Shown here: positions 54,135 to 62,784 of the stretch, in pieces
Layout of the letters: each line of letters begins with the position of its first letter
Position numbering within the stretch: position 1 is the first letter of the stretch
Source of the DNA: Spirochaetia bacterium
GTDB taxonomy: Bacteria; Spirochaetota; Spirochaetia; Treponematales; Breznakiellaceae
Length of the DNA: 64,000 bases
Direction: 5' to 3'
Assembly (NCBI GenBank): GCA_025997795.1
Contig: BNVB01000002.1
Location: 11,175 to 75,174 of the forward strand
Notes under the pieces: generated by a model
What the model saw: the letters and a program-made list of their open reading frames with translations, nothing else
The model's database searches: none
What the model was told of the DNA's origin: nothing
Program-made: the position numbers and the translations under genes

Positions 54135-54164
54135 AGTATACCAGAAAAACGGCGCTTACATCAA
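54135..54164 (-). promoter_or_regulatory. Promoter of glyA
   Basis: TTGATG, 18 bases, TATACT on the minus strand, then AAAGTT and the ATG. The expected start site falls on or next to the ATG. Confidence 0.55.
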
Positions 54165-54188
54165 TCTCAACTAGACCGCAGACGGAAC

Positions 54189-54869
54189 TTAATGGTCCGC
54201 CCGCCGGGCAAAAAAACTGCCCAGGGTTTGTACCACCGTTACAAGGACAATAAGAATGATTACGGTGATCACCGTAATGTCCGTCTGGTAACGCTGGTAT
54301 CCGTACCGAATGGCAAAGTCTCCCAGGCCTCCGCCGCCCACGGCGCCTGCCATGGCGGTAAGGCCGATAAGGCTGATAAGGGTAATTGTTACTCCCCGGA
54401 TAATTCCCGGTACGCTTTCTTTTAGGTATACCCTAAAGATAATGCCCAGGGGACTCGTTCCCATGGCCTGTGCCGCCTCAATGGAACCCTTGTCTATTTC
54501 TGCCAGAGCGCTTTCCAGCTGACGGGAAAAGAACGGAGCAGTCCCAAAGATAAGCGGCGGTATAGCGCCCTTAACCCCAATGGCTGTTCCGGCAAGAATC
54601 CTGGTTATGGGAATAAGCAGGGCAATAAGAATAATAAACGGAACAGAACGGAAAAAGTTGATGATCTTGTCCAGCACGGTCCAAAGGGGAATGTTTACCA
54701 GTATGCCGCCCTGTTTTGTTACCGTAAGGAACAGCGCAAAAATCATTCCGGCGATAAACGAAACAAGTCCCGCAGCCGCCGTCATGTAGAGGGTTTCGCC
54801 GCAGCTCCGCAGAAGTTCGGGCATACGGGCCATTACATTGGGCATAATTGCCCGCAGGAATTCAGTCAA
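54189..54869 (-). CDS. metI: Methionine ABC transporter permease MetI
   Basis: The 226-residue membrane protein has five hydrophobic helices and the ATPase-docking loop AAQAMGTSPLGIIFRVYLKESVPGIIRG. It forms the MetNIQ importer with the ATPase overlapping upstream by eight bases and with MetQ encoded at the head of the operon. It is the last gene of the unit. Confidence 0.94.
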   Translation of the reverse strand: MTEFLRAIMPNVMARMPELLRSCGETLYMTAAAGLVSFIAGMIFALFLTVTKQGGILVNIPLWTVLDKIINFFRSVPFIILIALLIPITRILAGTAIGVKGAIPPLIFGTAPFFSRQLESALAEIDKGSIEAAQAMGTSPLGIIFRVYLKESVPGIIRGVTITLISLIGLTAMAGAVGGGGLGDFAIRYGYQRYQTDITVITVIILIVLVTVVQTLGSFFARRADH

Positions 54870-55929
54870 ACTTTCCCTCCTTAAGGATCTCCAGCTTTAC
54901 GCCTTTTTCGGCAAACCATTTCATGGTACTTTTTAGCGCCGCTTCTTCCCCTTCCATAATAATGATAAGCCCCCCTATGGGAGTGTTCTGGATAATATCC
55001 AGGTCCCCAAAGATAATGTTAAGTTTTACGTTAAATTGTATGGATGCGGTGGATATAAGGGCATCCACGGTATTGCGGCCCTGGTAACTAAAGTGGGCCA
55101 GGATTTGATTCCTGTGTAACGCAATTACCGGCGAAGTTTCTTCCAGTAAATTATAAATTTTGTACAGGTGGGAAGTGGCGGCAACAAAATCCCGGGTAAT
55201 ACTTTTTTGGGGATTGGAAAAAATGTCGAACACCGGCCCCTGTTCTACAATCTCCCCCTTATCCATTACCGCCGCATGGGAACAGATACTTTTAATTACC
55301 TGCATCTCGTGGGTAATGATCACAATGGTAATGCCCAGTTTTTTGTTAAGTTCCTTGAGGAGCGCCAGGATAGACCGGGTGGTTTGGGGGTCCAGCGCGC
55401 TGGTTGCTTCGTCGCAAAGCAGCACCGTGGGGTTTGATGCCAGCGCCCGGGCAATGCCCACCCGCTGTTTTTGTCCGCCCGAAAGCTGGGAAGGGTAAGC
55501 GTGTTCCTTGTCGGAAAGACCTACCAGGTCCAGGAGTTCCTTTACCCGGTTTCGAATAGCCTCTTTTTTTAATCCCGTATACTTAAGGGAAAAAGCTACA
55601 TTATCCCCCACGGTACGGGAACGGAACAGGTTAAAATGCTGGAAGATCATGCCGGTTTTTTTCCGGGCCCGCCGGAGTTCCCGTTCGGGGAGTTTCATTA
55701 AATCTTCACCATCCACCAGCACCTGCCCCCGGCCGGGCCGTTCCAGGAGATTAATACAGCGCACCAGGGTACTTTTGCCTGCGCCGGAAAAACCGATAAC
55801 CCCGAAGATGTCTCCTTCGTTTATGGCAAGGCTTACATTTTTTACCGCATGAACGGTATGGGGTTTGCCGTCCGAAGAGGCATTTTTAGGAATAAAAAAA
55901 ATTTTATCTACATTGATAAGTTGTATCAT
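54862..55929 (-). CDS. metN: Methionine ABC transporter ATPase MetN
   Basis: The 355-residue ATPase has Walker A GFSGAGKST, Q-loop FQHFNLFRSRTV, signature LSGGQKQRVGIARAL, Walker B VLLCDEATSALDPQ and H-loop ITHEMQVI. The C-terminal NIL domain (about 265-355) binds methionine to inhibit transport. The start lies five bases after the ornithine-cyclodeaminase-like gene. Confidence 0.95.
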   Translation of the reverse strand: MIQLINVDKIFFIPKNASSDGKPHTVHAVKNVSLAINEGDIFGVIGFSGAGKSTLVRCINLLERPGRGQVLVDGEDLMKLPERELRRARKKTGMIFQHFNLFRSRTVGDNVAFSLKYTGLKKEAIRNRVKELLDLVGLSDKEHAYPSQLSGGQKQRVGIARALASNPTVLLCDEATSALDPQTTRSILALLKELNKKLGITIVIITHEMQVIKSICSHAAVMDKGEIVEQGPVFDIFSNPQKSITRDFVAATSHLYKIYNLLEETSPVIALHRNQILAHFSYQGRNTVDALISTASIQFNVKLNIIFGDLDIIQNTPIGGLIIIMEGEEAALKSTMKWFAEKGVKLEILKEGKFD

Positions 55930-55934
55930 GCCGG

Positions 55935-56984
55935 TTACAACGGCAGCCGCACGCCGATATTGTGTTCCAGGGCACGGTCAAAGAGCAGCCGCAGGACAAA
56001 CATATCTTCCACCGCCATGCCAAAGTTATTCCCAATGATAAGTTCCTCCGGCTTTTCCCGGCCCGCCGCCTTGCCGGCGGCCACTTCGCCGGTTTCGGCG
56101 TGGATGGGCGGATGTCCAAAGGGATAAAAACCGTAGGCGGTAAACTGTTCCACCTGTTCCCGGCTGTCCACAATGTACTTGTCCGCCCGTTTAAAAATAG
56201 CATCCTCATAAAGGGTATGACCCTCGCAGAGCAGTATGGTTTGGCCCGCAGAAATCCAGCCGTCCTTGATCACCGGGTGATACCCTTCTGCGGCCACGGT
56301 AGCGGAGGCGACAACGGCGCAGCTTTTGACAAGTTCTTCGTAAGAAGCGGCCTTAACAATCTTTGCCTTGCTGTTTTTTTGATAGTCGGCGATAAGCTTA
56401 TCGGCGGCATTTTCATAGATGTCGTAGATGTATATCGTTTTTAGATTAGGGAGTACCGTCTCAATGTTTTTTACATGCTGTCTTCCTTCGACGCCGCAGC
56501 CTATCATGCCAAAGGTTTCGGTATCTCTGGGGGCCAGATACTTTGCCGCCGTATAAGTTACTGCGGCGGTGCGTATTTCCGTTACATACTTGCAGTCCAA
56601 TACCGCCAGCGGCAGGCCCGACAGATGATCGCTGTAAATAATAAGCCCCTGGGCCTGGGGAAAACCGTACTTTTCCCGGTTCCCCGGATAACAGGAACCC
56701 CATTTAAGGCCCACGGCGAATTCTTCCGGCACATAGGCGGGCATGGCGTGAAAAAAAGTATCGGTAATGGGGTGAAGGGCAATCTTGGAGGGCATGTCTA
56801 CTTTTTTTGCGCTGTAGGCAATAAGAGCTTTTTCCGTGCGGTCCAGAATTTCCGCAGGAGTTACGGGAATACGTTTTACATCGTCCTGGGAAAGGTAAAT
56901 AAGCTCATGGCCTATGTTGATTTTTTTTTGCAGTTCTTTCCGGTATGCCTCGGCGGCGCCCAGAAGTTCTTCCGGCAGTTTCAT
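55935..56984 (-). CDS. Ornithine cyclodeaminase/mu-crystallin family protein
   Basis: The 349-residue protein has the family's NAD-binding core: FGMIGCGVEGRQHVKNIETVL near residue 165, TEIRTAAVTYTAAKYL before it, and a substrate-side Lys in VGLKWGS. Relatives act as imine or keto-acid reductases or cyclodeaminases. Its place between msrAB and metN is unusual and suggests a role linked to methionine or a related amino acid, but no reaction can be assigned. It resembles proteins annotated as tyramine oxidase subunit B. Confidence 0.8.
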   Translation of the reverse strand: MKLPEELLGAAEAYRKELQKKINIGHELIYLSQDDVKRIPVTPAEILDRTEKALIAYSAKKVDMPSKIALHPITDTFFHAMPAYVPEEFAVGLKWGSCYPGNREKYGFPQAQGLIIYSDHLSGLPLAVLDCKYVTEIRTAAVTYTAAKYLAPRDTETFGMIGCGVEGRQHVKNIETVLPNLKTIYIYDIYENAADKLIADYQKNSKAKIVKAASYEELVKSCAVVASATVAAEGYHPVIKDGWISAGQTILLCEGHTLYEDAIFKRADKYIVDSREQVEQFTAYGFYPFGHPPIHAETGEVAAGKAAGREKPEELIIGNNFGMAVEDMFVLRLLFDRALEHNIGVRLPL

Positions 56985-57009
56985 CGTATCCCCCTTGTGG
57001 AACAGTATA

Positions 57010-58071
57010 TTACAATAGTGATTCGGTCAATCCTTTTAAATAACCGTAACCTTCATCTTCCATTTTATGAAAAGCGATAAACCGGAGGGCGGCGGAATTG
57101 ATGCAGTACCTAAGCCCCGTCGGTTCCTTTGGCAGTTCATGTCCGTTCCCCTCCGGCTGGGACGGACGGTGGTTCGGATCCGCCGAAGGATCAAGGGCGG
57201 CTCTTCCTTCCGGGACAGGCCCGTCTTTAAAGACATGTCCCAGATGGGAACCAGAGGAAGAACGGACTTCTATTCTTGGCCTTCCGGGAATTGAAAGATC
57301 CTCTAGTTGTTCTATTACCCCTTCCTCAATGGGTTTTGAAAAAGCGGGCCATCCGCATCCTGAATGATACTTTTGTGCAGAAACAAACAGCGGTTCGCCG
57401 GTGGCTTTATCAACATAAATGCCCTTTTCAAAAAAATGTTCCAGCTCACCCGTACCGGCCAACTCGGTAGCGGCATTTTCAACCACGTCAAATTCCAGGG
57501 GCTGTAATTTTTTTCGCAGTTCTTCGGGGCTTGGCCGGGGATACCGTTCCTTGTCAATCAGCGACCAGGGACGCTGCATATTTTTAAGCGGAATATGGCA
57601 ATAGGCACCGGGGATCTTTTGCACATAGTTTTGATGATACTCTTCTGCCGGAAACCAATTCCTTAGCGGCTCAAGGACGGTTGCCAGTTCCTCTACGCCT
57701 AATGTTTTGGCGGTTTCCTCAAACACTTTTTTAACGGCAGCAATCGTAGTGTTGTATTCTGCCGATTCCCCCGGAACATAATACACCGCCGTCCGGTATT
57801 GGGTGCCCGTATCCGGCCCCTGTCTATTAAAACTTAACGGATCGATGACCTCAAAAAACCGCCGGACCAGGGTCTGTAAAGCAAGGGCATCTTCATCATA
57901 AACAACTTCTACTGTTTCCGCATGGCCTGTTTGTTGTAGTGTTTTATAAACGGGGACTTCCCCATCTTTTCCGTTTGCATATCCGGCCTGGGTAAATTCA
58001 ATCCAGGGCATCCGCCTAAAATAAGCTTCCAGGCCCCAAAAACACCCGCCGGCAAAGTATATCTTTTTCAT
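57010..58071 (-). CDS. msrAB: Bifunctional methionine sulfoxide reductase MsrA-MsrB
   Basis: The 353-residue protein reduces both stereoisomers of methionine sulfoxide. MsrA is N-terminal (catalytic Cys in FAGGCFWGLEAYF, GTQYRTAVYY, YHQNY). MsrB is C-terminal (catalytic Cys in RYCINSAALRF) with HSGCGWPAFSKP. The four CxxC zinc cysteines of the zinc-bearing MsrB form are not evident. It follows metQ by 94 bases in the met operon, so methionine uptake and repair are co-regulated. Confidence 0.95.
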   Translation of the reverse strand: MKKIYFAGGCFWGLEAYFRRMPWIEFTQAGYANGKDGEVPVYKTLQQTGHAETVEVVYDEDALALQTLVRRFFEVIDPLSFNRQGPDTGTQYRTAVYYVPGESAEYNTTIAAVKKVFEETAKTLGVEELATVLEPLRNWFPAEEYHQNYVQKIPGAYCHIPLKNMQRPWSLIDKERYPRPSPEELRKKLQPLEFDVVENAATELAGTGELEHFFEKGIYVDKATGEPLFVSAQKYHSGCGWPAFSKPIEEGVIEQLEDLSIPGRPRIEVRSSSGSHLGHVFKDGPVPEGRAALDPSADPNHRPSQPEGNGHELPKEPTGLRYCINSAALRFIAFHKMEDEGYGYLKGLTESLL

Positions 58072-58165
58072 AGAGTTCTCCGTCAGGTTTGCCGGAAACG
58101 CTCCCGCCTATACCTGCTCTTGGATTTCCAAGGGCAGACATAAGCGGGACATTTGCTTGTACGGT

Positions 58166-59023
58166 TTACCAGGCAGGAAGAGCGCCCAACAGGGCGGGCT
58201 CGTTCTTAATTACCCCGGCAATCTCATCGGTCTGGAAAGCGGCGACTATCTTTTTGAGGGTCTCGTTGTTCTTGTCCGCATTTTTGCCCACCACCAGATT
58301 GATGTAGGGTTTGTCCGATACTGAATCAATGGGTTTGATGTAGATGGCATCCTTATCGGGAACACCGCCGGCATCGATCACAAAGGTAGAGTTAACCACC
58401 GCGGCGGCTACCTGGGGATCGTCCAGGGTCCTGTAGGTATTGGCGGCATCCACTTCAACGATCTTGATGTTTTTGGGATTGGTAACAATATCCGCCACCG
58501 TGGGAGCGTTTCCCTTGGCAGGATCCAGGGTAAAGACCCCGGCGGTTTCCAGCACCTTGAGGGCCCGGCCGCCGTTGGTAGCATCGTTCATGATCACCAC
58601 CGTATCTCCGTTTTTAAGTTCGTCCAGGCTCTTAATCTTGTGGGAATAGACCCCCAGAAAAAAGACTACCGTGTTTCCAAAGGCGCTGATGGGATAGTTG
58701 TGGTTGGCAATTTCGTCCTGCAGGAAGGCATCGTGCTGGAATGCGTTAAGCTCAATTTCGCCATCCGCCAGGGCCCGGTTGGGCACCGCATAATCGCTAA
58801 AGTTGACCAGTTCAATTTTGATCCCTTCGGCAGCCAGATTGTCTGCAACCCTGGTCCAGGGCGCCCGGAGTTCTTCGCCCACGAGGCCAATCCTGACCAC
58901 CTGTTCGGCTGCCGGGGCATCTTTTTTACCGCCGCAGGCCGCCAGGGCCAGGGCTGTTACCACCACCAGGACCGCTGCCAGAGCAGCCCCGTTTTTCTTC
59001 TTTAATAGAACGTTTTGTTTCAT
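58166..59023 (-). CDS. metQ: Methionine-binding lipoprotein MetQ (NLPA family)
   Basis: The 285-residue lipoprotein (signal AAVLVVVTALALAAC) has the NLPA fold: VVRIGLVGEELRAPWTRVAD, ELNAFQHDAFL, VIMNDATNGGRALKVLE and PYINLVVG. It binds methionine for the MetNI channel. It is the first gene of the five-gene operon metQ, msrAB, cyclodeaminase-like, metN, metI. GGAGAGGAG precedes the ATG. Confidence 0.94.
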   Translation of the reverse strand: MKQNVLLKKKNGAALAAVLVVVTALALAACGGKKDAPAAEQVVRIGLVGEELRAPWTRVADNLAAEGIKIELVNFSDYAVPNRALADGEIELNAFQHDAFLQDEIANHNYPISAFGNTVVFFLGVYSHKIKSLDELKNGDTVVIMNDATNGGRALKVLETAGVFTLDPAKGNAPTVADIVTNPKNIKIVEVDAANTYRTLDDPQVAAAVVNSTFVIDAGGVPDKDAIYIKPIDSVSDKPYINLVVGKNADKNNETLKKIVAAFQTDEIAGVIKNEPALLGALPAW

Positions 59024-59056
59024 TTCTCCTCTCCTTACAAAAATGTGCCGATAAAA

Positions 59057-59103
59057 CCTATCGGAATACTAGGAATAGTATCGGGTAAAAATATAAATGT
59101 CAA
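59057..59103 (-). promoter_or_regulatory. Promoter and sulfur-operator-like site of the metQ operon
   Basis: On the minus strand TTGACA (59098-59103), 17 bases, TACTAT, with ATTCCTAGTATTCCGATAGG (59076 back to 59057) over the start site. No SAM riboswitch was seen in the short leader. Confidence 0.7.
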
Positions 59104-59123
59104 CAGGATTATGCAAAAAAAAG

Positions 59124-59357
59124 CTATTTTTCCCCTGCCCGGCCTTCACGGATTATTTCAACCAGTTCCTGGGTTGTTATATTAACTTTAATACCCTTAA
59201 TGCCTTCCAGCGGGGATTTTCCGGATGTCTTACTATCAAGTGCGGAAATTTTGAAATTTTCTCCTTTTCCGTTTCTGATAATGACATCTTCTTGTAAGGC
59301 AGTATCCAGAACCGTTGACAATTTATCTCTTGCCTCTTCATATTCAAAAGCTTTCAT
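59124..59357 (-). CDS. Phd/YefM-type antitoxin-like protein
   Basis: The 77-residue protein starts MKAFEYEEARDKLSTVLDTA, the N-terminal fold of Phd-type antitoxins. It continues with EDVIIRNGKGENFKISAL and a C-terminal segment SGKSPLEGIKGIKV...ELVEIIREGR expected to bind the toxin. GGAGG precedes the start at 59357 by eight bases. It is encoded downstream of the PIN toxin and overlaps it by 14 bp, an order opposite to most Phd modules. Confidence 0.78.
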   Translation of the reverse strand: MKAFEYEEARDKLSTVLDTALQEDVIIRNGKGENFKISALDSKTSGKSPLEGIKGIKVNITTQELVEIIREGRAGEK

Positions 59358-59751
59358 TTGTATCCTCCATAACCCGTAAGCCCATATCCATTGCAACCGT
59401 TTTCATGGTTTTATCGAATGTTAGTATTGGTAATTCCAGCCTTGATGCAACGTCAAGGTAGTAAGCGTCATAGGCATAAATAGTATATTTTGTAAATATA
59501 TCGATGGAGTTATTTATGTTAACACCTATTAGATTTATTGGCAGTGATTTATATATTAAAAACAAACTAACCGTATTGCTTTTGTCAATTAAGCCCCTCT
59601 TGTACAATTTTGATAAAGCATTTCCTATTTCATAATCAAGCACATTCGGTGCGATGAGAATAGAATTTTTTGTCATTTTTAAAACAGCAGCTTTTTCCGC
59701 TTCTTCAGTAACAAACGCCATCACGGCACTGCAATCTATGAGCATTTCCAC
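59344..59751 (-). CDS. PIN-domain (VapC-like) toxin RNase
   Basis: The 135-residue protein has the PIN fold with acidic residues expected for the metal site: LIDCSAVMAF (first Asp), VLDYEIGNALSKL (Glu), YDAYYLDVASRLELPILTFD (two Asp). These enzymes cleave RNA. I favour the GTG at 59751, which has GAGG six bases upstream, giving VEMLIDCSAV; the ATG two codons later is an alternative. It lies between a RelB/DinJ-like gene and a Phd-like gene, so its true antitoxin is not clear. Confidence 0.82.
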   Translation of the reverse strand: MEMLIDCSAVMAFVTEEAEKAAVLKMTKNSILIAPNVLDYEIGNALSKLYKRGLIDKSNTVSLFLIYKSLPINLIGVNINNSIDIFTKYTIYAYDAYYLDVASRLELPILTFDKTMKTVAMDMGLRVMEDTNESF

Positions 59752-59773
59752 ATAAAACCTCTTGTATTTTTGA

Positions 59774-59992
59774 TCATTTTTGCTCCCCTGTCTCAATAAG
59801 GTCGTGAATAGCATATTTTCCTTCATTTATTTCGCCAACTCCGATTTCAAAAGGGATTTTACGCTGTCTGACCACTGTTTTGGCAAATACCGTAACCGCC
59901 GTGCTGGGATTCATTCCGAATTCACTGCAGAGCGCATCGAATTTTTCCTTTAAATTACTGTCCATGCGGACACTTAAAATAGACTGCGCCAT
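59774..59992 (-). CDS. RelB/DinJ-family antitoxin
   Basis: The 72-residue protein (MAQSILSVRMDSNLKEKFDA, then SEFGMNPSTAVTVFAKTVVR) is a ribbon-helix-helix antitoxin of the RelB/DinJ type. Its usual partner is a RelE/YafQ toxin, but the next gene, 22 bases downstream, is a PIN toxin. No RelE-type gene is present nearby, so it may have been recruited to a PIN module or have lost its partner. Confidence 0.85.
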   Translation of the reverse strand: MAQSILSVRMDSNLKEKFDALCSEFGMNPSTAVTVFAKTVVRQRKIPFEIGVGEINEGKYAIHDLIETGEQK

Positions 59993-60119
59993 ATCTGCCT
60001 CTTGTTAAACAGTGTATGACAATGTTAAGCTATTGTCAATAATATCAACAGCAAATTACCTTCACACGATGACTTGTGCAGTTCCTGTCATTTTTTTCAC
60101 TTTTTCCCTACATTTCCTC

Positions 60120-60148
60120 TTGACATTCCCTGTATTCCGATGTATTCT
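60120..60148 (+). promoter_or_regulatory. Promoter and sulfur-operator-like site of cysK
   Basis: TTGACA, 17 bases, TATTCT. ATTCCCTGTATTCCGATGTA lies at 60125-60144, between the -35 and -10 elements. It shares GTATTCCGAT and the ATTCC spacing with the metQ site. Confidence 0.65.
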
Positions 60149-60190
60149 GTAGGAAATAAAACCGCCAAAGCGGAAACAAAGGAGACCATA

Positions 60191-61108
60191 ATGGCCAGAG
60201 TAAACAGTATTACCGATTTAATCGGAAAAACCCCTATCGTTAAAATCAACAGGATCAACGAAGGGGGGGCGGATGTATATGTAAAGCTGGAGTATTTTAA
60301 CCCCCTTTCCAGCGTTAAAGACCGGATTGCCCTTGCGCTTATTGAGGCGGGGGAAAAGGACGGCAAAATAAAACCGGGTACGGTTCTTATTGAACCCACC
60401 AGCGGCAATACGGGGATTGGGCTTGCCTTTGTGGCGGCGGTTAAGGGTTACCGGCTTATCCTGACCATGCCGGAGACCATGAGTATTGAACGGCGAAAAC
60501 TGCTTAAAGCCCTGGGGGCGGAACTTGAACTGACAGAAGGGGCCAAGGGGATGAAGGGGGCCATTGCCAAAGCGGAAGAACTGGCCGCTGCTATTCCCAA
60601 TGCGTATATACCCCAGCAGTTTAACAATCCCGCCAATCCGGCGATACACGAAAAAACCACCGGACCGGAAATTTGGGACGATACGGAAGGAAAGGTCGAT
60701 ATCCTTATAGGCGGGGTCGGCACCGGCGGTACCCTAAGCGGAGCGGGAAAATTCCTTAAAGCAAAAAAAGCTTCCATTAAGGTGATTGCTGTGGAACCCT
60801 CGGCATCGCCGGTTCTTTCCGGCGGTAATCCTGGCCCCCACAAGATCCAGGGTATAGGAGCTGGTTTCCAGCCTCAGGTATACAATCCTAAAATCATCGA
60901 CGAAATTTACCAGACCGATGAAGTTAAGGCGGGGGAAGCGGCCCGGCTTTTGGCAAAAAAAGAAGGTATCCTTGTGGGAATTTCTTCCGGCGCAGCCCTG
61001 GAAGCGGCTCTTACCGTTTCCAAGCGGCCCGAAAACAAGGGCAAAACCATCGTGGCGGTCCTTCCTGATACGGGAGAACGGTACCTTTCCACCTGGCTCT
61101 GGGAGTAA
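60191..61108 (+). CDS. cysK: Cysteine synthase (O-acetylserine sulfhydrylase)
   Basis: The 305-residue PLP enzyme makes cysteine from O-acetylserine and sulfide. Features: the PLP lysine in [12 protein letters not shown], the substrate loop [23 protein letters not shown] and [18 protein letters not shown]. The start at 60191 has GGAGA eight bases upstream; the upstream part of the frame contains the promoter. It could accept sulfide, or sulfur from the carrier protein encoded in the 38-41 kb operon. A repeated hairpin lies 17 bases after the stop. Confidence 0.95.
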   Translation: MARVNSITDLIGKTPIVKINRINEGGADVYVKLEYFNPLSSVKDRIALALIEAGEKDGKIKPGTVLIEPTSGNTGIGLAFVAAVKGYRLILTMPETMSIERRKLLKALGAELELTEGAKGMKGAIAKAEELAAAIPNAYIPQQFNNPANPAIHEKTTGPEIWDDTEGKVDILIGGVGTGGTLSGAGKFLKAKKASIKVIAVEPSASPVLSGGNPGPHKIQGIGAGFQPQVYNPKIIDEIYQTDEVKAGEAARLLAKKEGILVGISSGAALEAALTVSKRPENKGKTIVAVLPDTGERYLSTWLWE

Positions 61109-61124
61109 AGGTCGAAAAAGTAAA

Positions 61125-61159
61125 AGCTGGTTCCAAAATAACCGATTTTGGAACCAGCT
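61125..61159. repeat. Repeated hairpin element, copy 2
   Basis: AGCTGGTTCCAAAAT, AACCG, ATTTTGGAACCAGCT: 15-bp perfect arms. The core is shared with 28660-28693. It may act as the cysK terminator, although no T run follows. Confidence 0.85.
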
Positions 61160-61172
61160 CATAGGGAATAGG

Positions 61173-61766
61173 ATCGGGCTATTGCTGTTTGCTGTAACTG
61201 GCCAGTATTTCCTCCGGAGATTTGCCGCTTTTGAGCAGATCCAGTATCCTGGCCTCTCCTCTTGCTTCACCCTCTGCTCGACCCCTGGCTTCGCCAATCT
61301 CCTCGGCTTCCTGCGCGTGGGCCCGCATGTCCAGTTCGTACTTTTCCACACTCATCTCGTGGAAAAAGGCTACTTCTGCCGCGGTAAATCCGCTGATTAC
61401 GTCTGCCGCCATTGCTATGCCCTCCTCTTCGCGGGTTATCTCTTGTATCAGGGGCTGTTTCTCCGTATCGGGCTATTGCTATTTTTCAGCGCCGCTTCTA
61501 TCCCTTGGGTGTCATAACCGGACTTTTTGAGCAGATCCAGTATCCTGGCCTCGCCTCTTGCTTCACCTTCCGCAAGGCCTTGCTCCCAGCCTTTTTCTTC
61601 GGCTTCCTGCGCGTGGGCCCGCATATCCAGTTCGTACTTTTCCACACTCATCTCATGGAAAAAGGCTACTTCATCTGCGGTAAATCCGCTGATTACGTCT
61701 GCCGCCATTGCTATGCCCTCCTCTTCGCGGGTTATCTCCTGTATCAGGGGCTGTTTCTCCGTATCG
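61173..61766. repeat. Tandem duplication with a 296-bp period
   Basis: 61173-61470 and 61467-61766 are near copies of the 3' end of the Rpn gene. Both contain the segment read as MAADVISGFTA(A/D)EVAFFH. Confidence 0.88.
61179..61412 (-). pseudogene. Duplicated C-terminal fragment of the Rpn-type nuclease gene
   Basis: The frame encodes 77 residues (MAADVISGFTAAEVAFFHEM ... EARILDLLKSGKSPEEILAS) that copy the C-terminal part of the upstream Rpn-type gene. The end, KSGKSPEEILASYSKQQ, looks like a normal family terminus, while the first copy ends differently. The parental gene probably ended with this copy's tail before the tandem duplication. It has no start of its own. Confidence 0.7.
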
Positions 61767-62343
61767 TTGTAATACTTAAAAAACACGGCCCAGCGTTCTT
61801 TTTCGCTCATGGCAGAAACTGCTTTTTCCGCTGTTACCCCCAGCTTTTCTAATTCTAACGTGATTATTGCTGTTAGTCCACCGAAGGGTATTTTATTCTC
61901 CGGGTCGTAGTAGATAAACCGGTGATCAAAACGGCTATCCTCAAACAGCTTGCCCCGTGCCAAAAGGGAAATCTGATAGCTTCGTTTCAGGGTTTTATAC
62001 GAACCTTTTTCTTCCTGGATTTCCTGACTGGCAAAGAGACGGCTTAAATAGTACTCCATCCGGAAGACTTCCCATTTGTGCGGGTAGAGGGTCATCTCAA
62101 TATCGGCCCGTTCACCGGAGTTAAAGAGACACTGGATGTCGTAGCGTACTGCCGTTGGTCCAGCCGGGAAACCGGCGGTTCATTGGCGCTTATGCTAAGC
62201 TCTTTGACGGGTTCTTCCAGGATAGCCGAGAGCAGCTTTTTCCGGGCTATTTCTGACTGGGTGGTATCCCTGGTAAAAATGCTTTTGAATACTGGGTCCC
62301 AGCAGGGATCGATGATCGGGTCGTGTGATTTAATGTTCGCCAT
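61448..62343 (-). pseudogene. Rpn-family (recombination-promoting nuclease) gene with a frameshift
   Basis: The first frame starts at 62343 (MANIKSHDPIIDPCWDPVFK; GGAGG seven bases upstream). It carries the N-terminal part of the Rpn/PD-(D/E)XK family to about SRLDQRQYA. There the frame shifts, near 62141-62146, by one missing base; the other frame continues YDIQCLFNSGERADIEMTLY and HKWEVFRMEYYLSRLFASQE. The second part runs to a coiled, Glu-rich tail (AHAQEAEEKGWEQGLAEGEA). Intact members are DNA nucleases linked to mobile DNA. This copy should not make a whole protein. Confidence 0.82.
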
Positions 62344-62635
62344 AGTTTTCCTCCATACAAAGGCGGGGTTTACACTATTTAGGGCAATACACTGCGTGGT
62401 GCTTGTATGTGGAGGGGAATTTTGGAGAAAAATTGGAGAATTCGCCTTGGCGGGAATATTCTCCGTTGGGAAGGGCAATGGGGCAGTGAAAAGACTTGTA
62501 GAATTCGCCCAGGCATACCTACATTTGACGGATCGTTTAAGATTTTCGCCTAGGCGAAATTCTTCGCCGGGTATGCGAGGAATTCCAAAATGTTTTCACA
62601 GCCCCATTGCCCTCCCCCAGTGCAGCATACTGCCC

Positions 62636-62697
62636 GAAGGCGACAAAGGAAGATGATAGATAGCCCCGAAGGTCTTCTCTTCTCCTTTGCGCGCCTT
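62636..62697. repeat. Dyad repeat, copy 1
   Basis: GAAGGCGACAAAGGAAGATG ... GGTCTTCTCTTCTCCTTTGC; the arms pair as AAGGCG(A)C..AAGGA-GA. It resembles the copy at 63815-63888. Confidence 0.8.
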
Positions 62698-62784
62698 AGT
62701 CGCGCTGTTAAAAAAAATCTTAATCCCTAATTTACTATACGCTGATTGCAAAATACCGTATGGCAGACACTAAAGTCCCCTATC

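Noticed and set aside
59024..59080. SAM riboswitch or T-box before metQ
   Set aside because: The leader between the predicted start and the ATG is under 50 bases, too short, and none of the conserved core is visible.
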